Source: CAYYVJ01 sp964475115
GTDB lineage: Bacteria > Bacillota > Clostridia > Lachnospirales > Lachnospiraceae
Direction of reading: 5' to 3'
Assembly: GCA_964475115.1 (NCBI GenBank)
Contig: CAYYVJ010000052.1
Span: 1 to 14,411, forward strand
Length of the DNA: 14,411 nucleotides
In this document: piece by piece, positions 1 through 6,168 of the stretch
Position numbering within the stretch: position 1 is the first letter of the stretch
Layout: each line of letters starts with the position of its first letter
The notes under the pieces: model-generated
Seen by the model: only the letters and a program-made list of their open reading frames with translations
Told to the model about the DNA's origin: nothing
Database searches by the model: none
Translations under genes and position numbers: made by a program

Positions 1-817
1 TCTTCCAAAACTCTTCATATAAATTAAATACTGGTATTAAATCAATAAGCTCCATGTTTGCTTCCCAATAAGATGCTAATGTACCTACATCCTTCCAATA
101 GCTATTGTATTCATAAGCAAAAACTTTTTGACCTTTTTCAAAACAATAAGGAATTACATGTTTTCCAAAATCGCATGACTTTTGATTTGATAATTCTACT
201 AACGCTTCTTTTAATACCTTCCAGCTAAATATGTAAATCCCCATAGATGCAAGGTTACTCTTAGGATTTGTTGGCTTTTCCTCAAATTCAATAATCTGCT
301 TGTTCTCATCTGTAAGAACTAAACCAAATCGGCTAGCTTCTTCCATTGGTACAGACATTGTTGCAATTGTGATATCAGCATTGCTACTCTTGTGGTACTC
401 TAGCATAATTTCATAATCCATCTTATAGATATGATCTCCAGAAAGGATCAATACATAATCTGGATTATAAGTCTCCATATACTCTAGATTTTGATAAATT
501 GCATTTGCCGTTCCTGTATACCATTCACTATTTGTGCTTTTTTCATAGGGTGGAAGAATCGTTACACCACCAACATTTCGGTCCAAATCCCATGGAATAC
601 CTATTCCAATGTGTGTATTAAGTCTAAGGGGTCGGTATTGTGTTAACACTCCCACTGTATCAATACCCGAATTAATACAATTACTTAATGGGAAATCGAT
701 TATTCTATACTTACCACCAAAGGCAACGGCAGGTTTTGCAACTTTTGAAGTAAGCACTCCTAACCGACTTCCTTGCCCACCCGCCAACAACATGGCAATC
801 ATTTCCTTCTTAATCAC
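1..817 (-). CDS. glgC: Glucose-1-phosphate adenylyltransferase (ADP-glucose pyrophosphorylase), 5' part
   Basis: This enzyme makes ADP-glucose from glucose-1-phosphate and ATP, the committed step of bacterial glycogen synthesis in the cytoplasm. I translated it from the minus strand. It starts IKKEMIAMLLAGG and has the nucleotide-binding GGxGxRL loop (residues 13-19), the KPAVAFGGKYRIIDFPLSN block (28-46), the SGDHIYKMDY metal/sugar site (126-135), EEKP (179-182), FGKHVIP (217-223) and WKDVGT (241-246). All are diagnostic of GlgC rather than of other nucleotidyltransferases. The chosen start is the GTG at 817-815, because AGGTGA at 827-822 lies 4 bases upstream and family members begin at this point. 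An in-frame ATG at 805 is less likely. About 272 codons are visible; the family is usually about 380-425 residues, so the C-terminal left-handed beta-helix lies beyond the left edge. glgD often follows glgC in clostridia, but that cannot be seen here. Confidence 0.95.
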   Translation of the reverse strand, partial: MIKKEMIAMLLAGGQGSRLGVLTSKVAKPAVAFGGKYRIIDFPLSNCINSGIDTVGVLTQYRPLRLNTHIGIGIPWDLDRNVGGVTILPPYEKSTNSEWYTGTANAIYQNLEYMETYNPDYVLILSGDHIYKMDYEIMLEYHKSSNADITIATMSVPMEEASRFGLVLTDENKQIIEFEEKPTNPKSNLASMGIYIFSWKVLKEALVELSNQKSCDFGKHVIPYCFEKGQKVFAYEYNSYWKDVGTLASYWEANMELIDLIPVFNLYEEFWK

Positions 818-851
818 ACTATCACCTCATTTTAGTTTATTTATTAAAAAT

Positions 852-880
852 ATTATAACATAAATTATTTATATAGTGAA
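852..880 (-). promoter_or_regulatory. Sigma-A-like promoter for glgC
   Basis: Reading the minus strand, a TTCACT -35 element (880-875) is followed after 17 bases by a perfect TATAAT -10 (857-852). Transcription would start near 845, giving a leader of about 28 bases that contains the AGGTGA ribosome site. Seen by eye only; not experimentally supported. Confidence 0.6.
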
Positions 881-992
881 CTGATTTTAACTATTTTGCA
901 TAACTTTAATTGCATTTCTCTTGTAATATTTTGACACTTCTACATGCATTTCATCATTTTAAGACACTTTAAACTTAATCTTCTACAATGTA

Positions 993-1021
993 TTGGTTTT
1001 TTTTTCGGTAAGATGTATAAT
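993..1021 (+). promoter_or_regulatory. Sigma-A-like promoter for murC
   Basis: TTGGTT (993-998), a 17-base spacer and a perfect TATAAT (1016-1021) precede murC. The expected leader is about 70 bases, ending with AGGATGG (1085-1091), 7 bases before the murC ATG. The gap between the glgC and murC promoters (881-992) shows no convincing palindrome or RNA structure. Confidence 0.6.
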
Positions 1022-1098
1022 AGTCTAAACAACATAACAGTATTTATATAACAAATACTTTAATTGGAATTTCAAAAGAAAGATAGGATGGAATATAT

Positions 1099-2478
1099 AT
1101 GTATAACATTGATTTTAATAAGCCACTTTATATTCACTTTATTGGAATAGGTGGCATAAGCATGAGTGGATTAGCTCAAATTTTATTAGAAAAGGGCTTT
1201 ACTGTATCTGGTTCAGATTCTAACAAATCAAATCTAACCTCTCATTTGGCAGAATTAGGAGCAAAAATTTATTTTGGACAACGAGCATCTAATATAACGC
1301 CAGATGTCCAATTGGTGGTCTATACTGCTGCAGTAAAAGCGGATAACCCAGAATATATTGCAGCCACAGAGCTTAATATTCCCATTCTAACAAGAGCTCA
1401 GTTATTAGGTCAAATTATGGCCAATTACAATACTTCCATTGGTGTTTCCGGAACTCACGGTAAGACTACTACTACTTCCATGCTATCAGAGATAATGTTG
1501 GAAGGTTCCTTAGATCCTACAATATCAATTGGAGGAATCTTAAATCGAATTCACAGCAATATTAAAGTGGGAAATTCTCCTTACTTTATTACAGAAGCTT
1601 GCGAATATACAAATAGCTTCTTGTCTTTCCATCCAACCATTGGAATTATTTTAAATATTGGAGCAGATCATCTGGATTTTTTCAAAGACTTAGATGATAT
1701 ACGTCATTCTTTTCGACTTTATGCAGAAAACATTCCTTCAAATGGCACTTTAATTATTAATGGAAATATAGAGAATTTAAATTACTTTTTAGAAGATTTA
1801 GAATGTAAGATTATAACCTTTGGAGATAAAGAGACAAACAATTACTCTCCTAGCAATATAAGCTATGATGAATTTGCATGCGGAAGTTATGACCTAATGG
1901 TTGATGGTCAATTTGCAACTCGTATTACCTTAAGCGTTCCTGGAGAACACAATATTTTGAATTCTTTGTCTGCTATTGCTGCATCCGTAGTTATGAATAT
2001 CCCTATGGAAACTATTAAAAATGGTTTGGCTTCTTTTACAGGCACAGAACGTCGTTTTCAATATAAGGGTAAAGTTTTTGGTGTGACTATTATTGATGAC
2101 TATGCCCACCATCCTGACGAAATTATTGCGAGCTTAAATACTGCCAGAAATTATACTCATAATAAGATTTGGTGTGTGTTTCAACCACATACCTATACTA
2201 GAACTAAAGCTTTATTGAAAGAATTTGCTGCAGCTTTATCACTTGCTGACGAAATCGTCTTAGCAGATATCTATGCTGCAAGAGAAAGCAATGTATCTGG
2301 TGTTAGTTCTGAAGATATTCAAAAAGAATTGGAACTTTTAGGTAAAAAGTCTCATTATTTTCATAGTTTTGATGAAATCGAAAACTTTTTATTATTAAAT
2401 TGTATAAACGATGATTTGTTGATAACTATGGGTGCTGGAGACATTGCAAAAGTGGGAAATTCACTCCTTGGTATTTAG
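1099..2478 (+). CDS. murC: UDP-N-acetylmuramate--L-alanine ligase
   Basis: A cytoplasmic Mur ligase that adds L-alanine to UDP-MurNAc with ATP hydrolysis, the first amino-acid step of peptidoglycan precursor synthesis. The 459 residues match the usual MurC length. In order: the N-terminal Rossmann domain with HFIGIGGISMSGLA (13-26) and SGSD (37-40); the central ATPase domain with P-loop GTHGKTTT (118-125), the metal/substrate segment EACEYTNSFL (166-175) and GADHLD (188-193); GEHNILN (282-288); and the C-terminal domain with ERRF (317-320), DDYAHHP (333-339), FQPHTYTRT (361-369) and MGAGD (444-448). The HFIGIGG start and the DDYAHHP signature favour MurC over Mpl or MurD. The ATG has a well-placed AGGATGG site. 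The gene is divergent from glgC and followed by an AT-rich spacer containing DnaA-like boxes, the first abutting the TAG stop codon. No strong terminator follows, so read-through into the replication genes is possible. Confidence 0.97.
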   Translation: MYNIDFNKPLYIHFIGIGGISMSGLAQILLEKGFTVSGSDSNKSNLTSHLAELGAKIYFGQRASNITPDVQLVVYTAAVKADNPEYIAATELNIPILTRAQLLGQIMANYNTSIGVSGTHGKTTTTSMLSEIMLEGSLDPTISIGGILNRIHSNIKVGNSPYFITEACEYTNSFLSFHPTIGIILNIGADHLDFFKDLDDIRHSFRLYAENIPSNGTLIINGNIENLNYFLEDLECKIITFGDKETNNYSPSNISYDEFACGSYDLMVDGQFATRITLSVPGEHNILNSLSAIAASVVMNIPMETIKNGLASFTGTERRFQYKGKVFGVTIIDDYAHHPDEIIASLNTARNYTHNKIWCVFQPHTYTRTKALLKEFAAALSLADEIVLADIYAARESNVSGVSSEDIQKELELLGKKSHYFHSFDEIENFLLLNCINDDLLITMGAGDIAKVGNSLLGI

Positions 2479-2500
2479 TTTTCCACAGTATCCACATATT

Positions 2501-2534
2501 TATCAACATATTTTCCAACAAAGATATGTTGATA
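2501..2534. repeat. 11-bp perfect inverted repeat holding two opposed DnaA-like boxes
   Basis: TATCAACATAT (2501-2511) is the exact reverse complement of ATATGTTGATA (2524-2534). One G-T pair and two further A-T pairs extend the arm inward, leaving a six-base CCAACA loop. Each arm contains a TATCAACA core, so the boxes face each other. No T-run follows, so a terminator role is not favoured, although as RNA it could protect the murC 3' end. Confidence 0.65.
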
Positions 2535-2659
2535 CCTGATTTACATAATACATTTTTAATAACTTAATAATTTCGTAATATATCTTGTCCTTTTAACCTT
2601 TTTTGATTATATAAAATATTATGTGTACCACTTATCCACACTATCCACATTTTATAGGA

Positions 2660-2680
2660 AAGCTCAATTTCACAGAGCTT
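2660..2680. repeat. Short inverted repeat upstream of the dnaD-like promoter
   Basis: AAGCTC (2660-2665) and GAGCTT (2675-2680) form a six-base inverted repeat with a nine-base centre. It lies between the tandem DnaA boxes and the -35 element. It could be an operator or chance; there is no T-run. Confidence 0.3.
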
Positions 2681-2694
2681 AGCAAAAATACTTA

Positions 2695-2723
2695 TTCTCA
2701 AGTTTAAGTTTATGTGTTATACT
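2695..2723 (+). promoter_or_regulatory. Extended -10 promoter for the dnaD-like/dnaC operon
   Basis: TTCTCA (2695-2700), 17 bases, then TATACT (2718-2723) with the extended -10 TG at 2715-2716. Transcription would begin near 2730. The reverse DnaA-like box TTGTCCACA (2731-2723) covers the end of the -10 and the expected start point, the classic position for repression. Because the -10 spans it, the in-frame ATG at 2712 cannot be translated from this transcript, which supports the start at 2757. Confidence 0.6.
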
Positions 2724-2756
2724 GTGGACAATATAAAAAATGAGCAGGTGGCAAGA

Positions 2757-3839
2757 ATGAGTAATTTTGTAGTACATAAAAACCTTAAATCCGTAACATT
2801 AATACCCAATACTTTTTTGGATGATTATATGCCTACAGCTAATGGAGAATTTGTAAAAGTATATTTATTTCTTTTACGGGCTTCTGGAACAGCAGCCACG
2901 TTATCCATTTCCTCTATCGCAGATATTTTAAATCATACTGAAAAAGATATTATGCGCGCCTTAAGATACTGGGAGCAGGCAGAACTTTTATCATTAACAT
3001 ATGGTTCAAATAAATCACTAACAGATATTACGCTTTTAGATTATAAGAATATAGGATATTCCCCAGAAGCTTCCAAACCCAACGAAGCTTCTAATTTATC
3101 TGTAGTCGCTGGTGAAGATTTTGAATCCAGTGAAATTCCTTCAACAGAGAAAGAAGTCCCTAAAAAGCCTATTTATTCTCAAGCTCAGCTGGCAAAATTA
3201 GTGGAATCTGAAGAGGTTTCCCAATTGATGTATATTGCACAGCGCTATTTAGGTAAAACTTTTAATTCTGCTGAAACTAACACGATTTTATATATCTACG
3301 ATAGTTTACATTTTCCAATTGAATTAATTGAATATTTAATTGAATATTGCGTTACCAAAGATCACAAGAGCATAAGATATATTGAAAAGGTTGCACTTTC
3401 TTGGGCTGGGCAAGGCATAAGCACGGTAGCACAAGCAAAAGAGAATACAAACCTATATCACAAAAATTGCTTTGCTGTTATGAAAGCATTTGGATTATCT
3501 AATCGAAATCCCGGTGATAGCGAACTTGATTTTATCTTAAAGTGGACAAAAACCCTCGGTTTCTCCTTAGATATTATATTGGAGGCTTGCGGTCGTACGA
3601 TATCCACGATACATCAGCCTAGTTTTGAATATGCTGATTCTATTTTAGCGAAATGGAATTCAAACGGCGTAAAGCACTTAAGTGATATTAAGCCATTAGA
3701 TGAAATCCACGAGAAAAACAAAGAAACAAAAGAAAGCAAGACTGCTCCTGTAGCAAGAGCAAATAGCAATAAATTCAATAATATTACCTCAAGAAGTTAT
3801 GTATATGATGACTTAGAGAAACAGCTTCTAAGTAACTAA
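2757..3839 (+). CDS. DnaD-family replication initiation protein with two C-terminal DnaD/DnaB repeats
   Basis: Proteins of the DnaD/DnaB (Firmicute) family bind DNA at origins or restart sites and recruit the helicase loader. This one has 360 residues from the ATG at 2757, which is preceded by AGGTGG (2746-2751) at a 5-base spacing. Residues about 1-96 look like the N-terminal winged-helix (DDBH1) domain: VKVYLFLLRASG, then LSISSIADILNHTEKDIMRAL. A polar linker (about 97-138) follows. Then come two copies of the DnaD/DnaB C-terminal domain (DDBH2), about 139-230 and 236-312, each ending in the YxxxxxxxW signature (YIEKVALSW 208-216; YADSILAKW 292-300). The charged tail (about 316-346) leads to YDDLEKQLL at the C-terminus. 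The stop overlaps the ribosome site of the next gene, so the two are translationally coupled. It is the likely functional partner of that loader. Whether it is equivalent to B. subtilis DnaB or DnaD is not decided by sequence. Confidence 0.85.
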   Translation: MSNFVVHKNLKSVTLIPNTFLDDYMPTANGEFVKVYLFLLRASGTAATLSISSIADILNHTEKDIMRALRYWEQAELLSLTYGSNKSLTDITLLDYKNIGYSPEASKPNEASNLSVVAGEDFESSEIPSTEKEVPKKPIYSQAQLAKLVESEEVSQLMYIAQRYLGKTFNSAETNTILYIYDSLHFPIELIEYLIEYCVTKDHKSIRYIEKVALSWAGQGISTVAQAKENTNLYHKNCFAVMKAFGLSNRNPGDSELDFILKWTKTLGFSLDIILEACGRTISTIHQPSFEYADSILAKWNSNGVKHLSDIKPLDEIHEKNKETKESKTAPVARANSNKFNNITSRSYVYDDLEKQLLSN

Positions 3840-3850
3840 GGAGGATTAAC

Positions 3851-4852
3851 TTGGCTTTAAAAAACTCTCAGCATGATATCATCATGCGAGCTTATAACCA
3901 AAAACAATTTAAAAATAAACACGAATTAGACAATCGCATTCAACAGGTCTACCAAGCAGTTCCACGTATTGAGATAATAGATGATGAGGTCGCTACTATC
4001 TCTGTTGCTTGTGCAAGAGAAATGTTAGAGGGCAACGACTCAGCCCTGGACAAACTACGCTCCAGCCTAAGTGCCCTTTCTGAAGAGAAACGCAAACTCT
4101 TAAGGCAAGCTGGTTATCCTGATAATTATATGATCCTCCAGTATGAATGTGCTGATTGTATGGATACTGGATATATAAATGGTAGGAAATGCCATTGTTT
4201 TAAGCAAGCTGTTATTACTATGCTTTATACTCAATCTAATTTAATACAGGTATTGGAGAAAGAGAATTTTTCTACTTTTTCTTTTGATTACTACAAAGAC
4301 GACTTAGCAAACCCTGCGACTAATCTAACACCACTAGAGAATATGAAAAGAATTGTAAATACTTCTAAAAATTTTATTCAAAATTTTGAAGATTCTTTTG
4401 ATAACCTCTTTTTTTATGGAAATACTGGAGTTGGGAAGACCTTTTTGTCAAACTGTATTGCCAAGGAATTAATGGACCAATCTTATTCTGTAATTTATTT
4501 GACTGCTATCCAATTGTTTGATTTATTTTCAAAGAGTACTTTTGACCATTCAGAAGAAAACATTGAAAGTGCTAATATTTATCAATATGTTTTAGAATGT
4601 GACCTATTTATTATAGATGATTTAGGTACAGAGCTTACAAACTCATTTACAAATTCCAAATTATTCTATACCATAAATGAACGATTCTTGAGAAAGAAAT
4701 CAACCATTATTTCAACTAATTTAACATTGGATATGGTAAACCAAGTTTACTCCGAAAGAATATTCTCTCGTATCTCAAGTAATTATACTTTTCTTAAATT
4801 TTACGGAGATGATATTAGAATACAAAAGAAAATTCTTTCAAATCAGACTTGA
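3851..4852 (+). CDS. dnaC: DnaC/DnaI-type helicase loader ATPase
   Basis: An AAA+ ATPase predicted to deliver the replicative DnaB-type helicase to DNA. The start is TTG at 3851: a full AAGGAGG site (3838-3844) lies 6 bases upstream and overlaps the stop of the preceding gene. The 333 residues comprise an N-terminal helical region; a zinc-binding cluster Cys100, Cys103, Cys114 and Cys116, as in DnaI; and the AAA+ core with Walker A GNTGVGKT (190-197), Walker B LFIIDDLG (252-259), sensor 1 STN (288-290) and an arginine-finger segment around SERIFSRISS (301-310). The Cys cluster favours a chromosomal DnaI-like loader over IS-type IstB ATPases, which lack it. Its position next to a DnaD-family gene supports the assignment. 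The only in-frame ATG near the start (3884) lacks a comparable ribosome site. The TGA stop sits inside the -35 element of the prs promoter. Confidence 0.9.
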   Translation: MALKNSQHDIIMRAYNQKQFKNKHELDNRIQQVYQAVPRIEIIDDEVATISVACAREMLEGNDSALDKLRSSLSALSEEKRKLLRQAGYPDNYMILQYECADCMDTGYINGRKCHCFKQAVITMLYTQSNLIQVLEKENFSTFSFDYYKDDLANPATNLTPLENMKRIVNTSKNFIQNFEDSFDNLFFYGNTGVGKTFLSNCIAKELMDQSYSVIYLTAIQLFDLFSKSTFDHSEENIESANIYQYVLECDLFIIDDLGTELTNSFTNSKLFYTINERFLRKKSTIISTNLTLDMVNQVYSERIFSRISSNYTFLKFYGDDIRIQKKILSNQT

Positions 4853-4877
4853 CGCAATTTGTTTTGAGTGGTATATA
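4849..4877 (+). promoter_or_regulatory. Sigma-A-like promoter for prs
   Basis: TTGACG (4849-4854, overlapping the dnaC stop) is followed after 17 bases by TATATA (4872-4877). The predicted leader is about 55 bases and ends with GGAGGA (4925-4930), 8 bases before the prs ATG. It implies prs can be expressed independently of the replication pair. Confidence 0.5.
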
Positions 4878-4938
4878 TGTATCTGGACTATAAAAAGCGC
4901 AACTTTAAAATATACATTTTATTTGGAGGAATAAACTT

Positions 4939-6105
4939 ATGACACGTGAAGAAAGAAATCTAGCCAACATTCCATATGGTCCATTGGGAATTATAGCTTT
5001 ATCAAGCTGTAAAGATATGGGAGATAGGATCGACGATTATATTTCTACTTGGAGACACGAAAGCGAAAATCAACACAAAGGCTCTTTAGCATTTAATGGC
5101 TATTTAAGAGATTCTTATTTAGTAAATGCAAAGGTTCCAAGATTTGGTTCTGGTGAAGCCAAAGGATATATTGGACAATCTGTTCGTGGTATTGACCTAT
5201 ATATTCTTGTAGATGTTACAAACTACAGTTTAACTTATTCCCTTTATGGGCAGGAAAATCATATGTCTCCTGATGACCACTTCCAAGATTTAAAACGTGT
5301 TATTGCTGCCGTAGGTGGTAAAGCTAGAAGAATTACCGTTATAATGCCTTTCTTATATGAGAGTCGTCAACATAAGAGAACATCAAGAGAATCTTTAGAT
5401 TGTGCTCTTGCTCTTCAAGAATTAACAAGTATGGGTGTTGATAACATTATTACCTTTGATGCTCATGACCCTCGAGTACAAAATGCGATTCCTTTAAAAG
5501 GATTTGAAACAGTAAGATCTGCATACCAATTTATCAAACATTTACTTAGAGTAGAACCTGATGTAAAATTTGATTCAGACCACATGATGATGATTAGTCC
5601 TGATGAAGGTGGTACAGAACGTGCTGTATACTTCTCAAACGTACTTGGATTAGATTTAGGTATGTTCTACAAACGTCGTGACTATACACAAATCGTTAAT
5701 GGACGTAATCCTATCGTTGCTCACGAATTCTTAGGTTCTTCCGTAGAAGGAAAAGATTGTCTTGTTATCGATGATATGATTTCTTCTGGAGAAAGTATGC
5801 TAGATGTAGCTGCAGAATTAAAAAGACGCAAAGCAAAAAGAGTTTTTATTGCTTCTACCTTCGGTCTTTTTACAAATGGTCTTGAAAAATTTGACGAATA
5901 TTATGAAAAGGGTCTTGTAGATCGAATCTTAACGACTAACCTTATCTACCAAACCCCTGAACTTTTGTCAAAACCTTATTATGTGGATGTTGACATGAGT
6001 AAATATGTAGCTTTAATTATAGATACATTAAATCATGATGCTTCCATTAGTGAACTTCTAGATCCAGTAAAACGTATTCGTAATATTATCAATACAGAAA
6101 AATAA
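4939..6105 (+). CDS. prs: Ribose-phosphate pyrophosphokinase, long divergent form
   Basis: Predicted to make PRPP from ribose-5-phosphate and ATP for purine, pyrimidine, histidine, tryptophan and NAD synthesis. At 388 residues it is about 70 longer than typical bacterial Prs (about 310-320). Aligning by eye to the canonical enzyme: GQSVRGIDLYIL (79-90) matches ESVRGxDvyxx; the flexible catalytic loop is YESRQHKRTSRES (140-152), keeping RQ-K and SRE; the metal loop is FDAHDPRVQ (173-181), keeping the key His176 of LDLHxxQIQ; SPDEGGTERA (220-229) matches SPDxGGxxRA; KRR is at 245-247; and the PRPP loop is VIDDMISSGES (276-286). The last departs from the usual DDIIDTxGT by losing the third Asp and changing the T-G-T end. 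The extra length lies mainly near the N-terminus (about 35-75) and C-terminus (about 350-388). It ends at a strong bidirectional terminator. The long form is familiar to me from clostridia, but its catalytic equivalence is inferred. Confidence 0.88.
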   Translation: MTREERNLANIPYGPLGIIALSSCKDMGDRIDDYISTWRHESENQHKGSLAFNGYLRDSYLVNAKVPRFGSGEAKGYIGQSVRGIDLYILVDVTNYSLTYSLYGQENHMSPDDHFQDLKRVIAAVGGKARRITVIMPFLYESRQHKRTSRESLDCALALQELTSMGVDNIITFDAHDPRVQNAIPLKGFETVRSAYQFIKHLLRVEPDVKFDSDHMMMISPDEGGTERAVYFSNVLGLDLGMFYKRRDYTQIVNGRNPIVAHEFLGSSVEGKDCLVIDDMISSGESMLDVAAELKRRKAKRVFIASTFGLFTNGLEKFDEYYEKGLVDRILTTNLIYQTPELLSKPYYVDVDMSKYVALIIDTLNHDASISELLDPVKRIRNIINTEK

Positions 6106-6116
6106 GCTTCTTAAAT

Positions 6117-6168
6117 AATTAAAAAGTGCCTAGAATTTGTAAACACAAATCCTTGGCACTTTTTAATT
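6117..6168. terminator. Bidirectional intrinsic terminator between prs and the PBP gene
   Basis: AATTAAAAAGTGCC (6117-6130) pairs perfectly with GGCACTTTTTAATT (6155-6168), a 14-bp stem. Inside it, after two isolated mismatches, ATTTGT (6135-6140) pairs with ACAAAT (6145-6150) around a four-base AAAC loop. T-runs occur on both strands, so it serves convergent transcripts. The TAA stop of the minus-strand PBP (6165-6163) lies inside the stem. Confidence 0.9.

Larger units (their letters stand above)
2479..2731. promoter_or_regulatory. Cluster of DnaA-box-like 9-mers
   Basis: Compared with the consensus TTATCCACA, I see these forward boxes: TTTTCCACA (2479-2487, 8/9), GTATCCACA (2488-2496, 8/9), TTATCAACA (2500-2508, 8/9), TTATCCACA (2632-2640, 9/9) and CTATCCACA (2641-2649, 8/9). 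Reverse boxes are GTATCAACA (2535-2527, 7/9) and TTGTCCACA (2731-2723, 8/9). Two pairs are head-to-tail with no gap (2479-2496 and 2632-2649), and their starts are 153 bases apart. The intervening DNA (2536-2631) is almost pure A/T. Seven sites in about 250 bases is far above expectation for a 9-mer, and the genes downstream load the replicative helicase. DnaA binding here is inferred, not shown. It could serve transcriptional control, DnaA titration or, less likely, origin function. Confidence 0.7.

Noticed and set aside
609..863. Small plus-strand reading frames opposite glgC, the PBP, the YhaN-like gene, the YhaO-like gene and asnS
   Set aside because: They are antisense shadows of clearly conserved genes and lack ribosome sites or recognisable protein features.
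931..936. A perfect TTGACA that could be a second murC -35 element
   Set aside because: No acceptable -10 lies 16-18 bases downstream (the best hexamer there is TCATTT-like). The TTGGTT/TATAAT pair further down is better.
2712..2756. Upstream in-frame ATG extending the DnaD-like protein by 15 residues
   Set aside because: It lies within the predicted -10 region and has no ribosome site. The ATG at 2757 has AGGTGG at a good distance.
2479..2756. Calling the spacer the chromosomal replication origin
   Set aside because: The usual oriC neighbours (dnaA, dnaN, rpmH) are absent from the window. The boxes alone do not show origin activity, so I report a DnaA-box cluster only.
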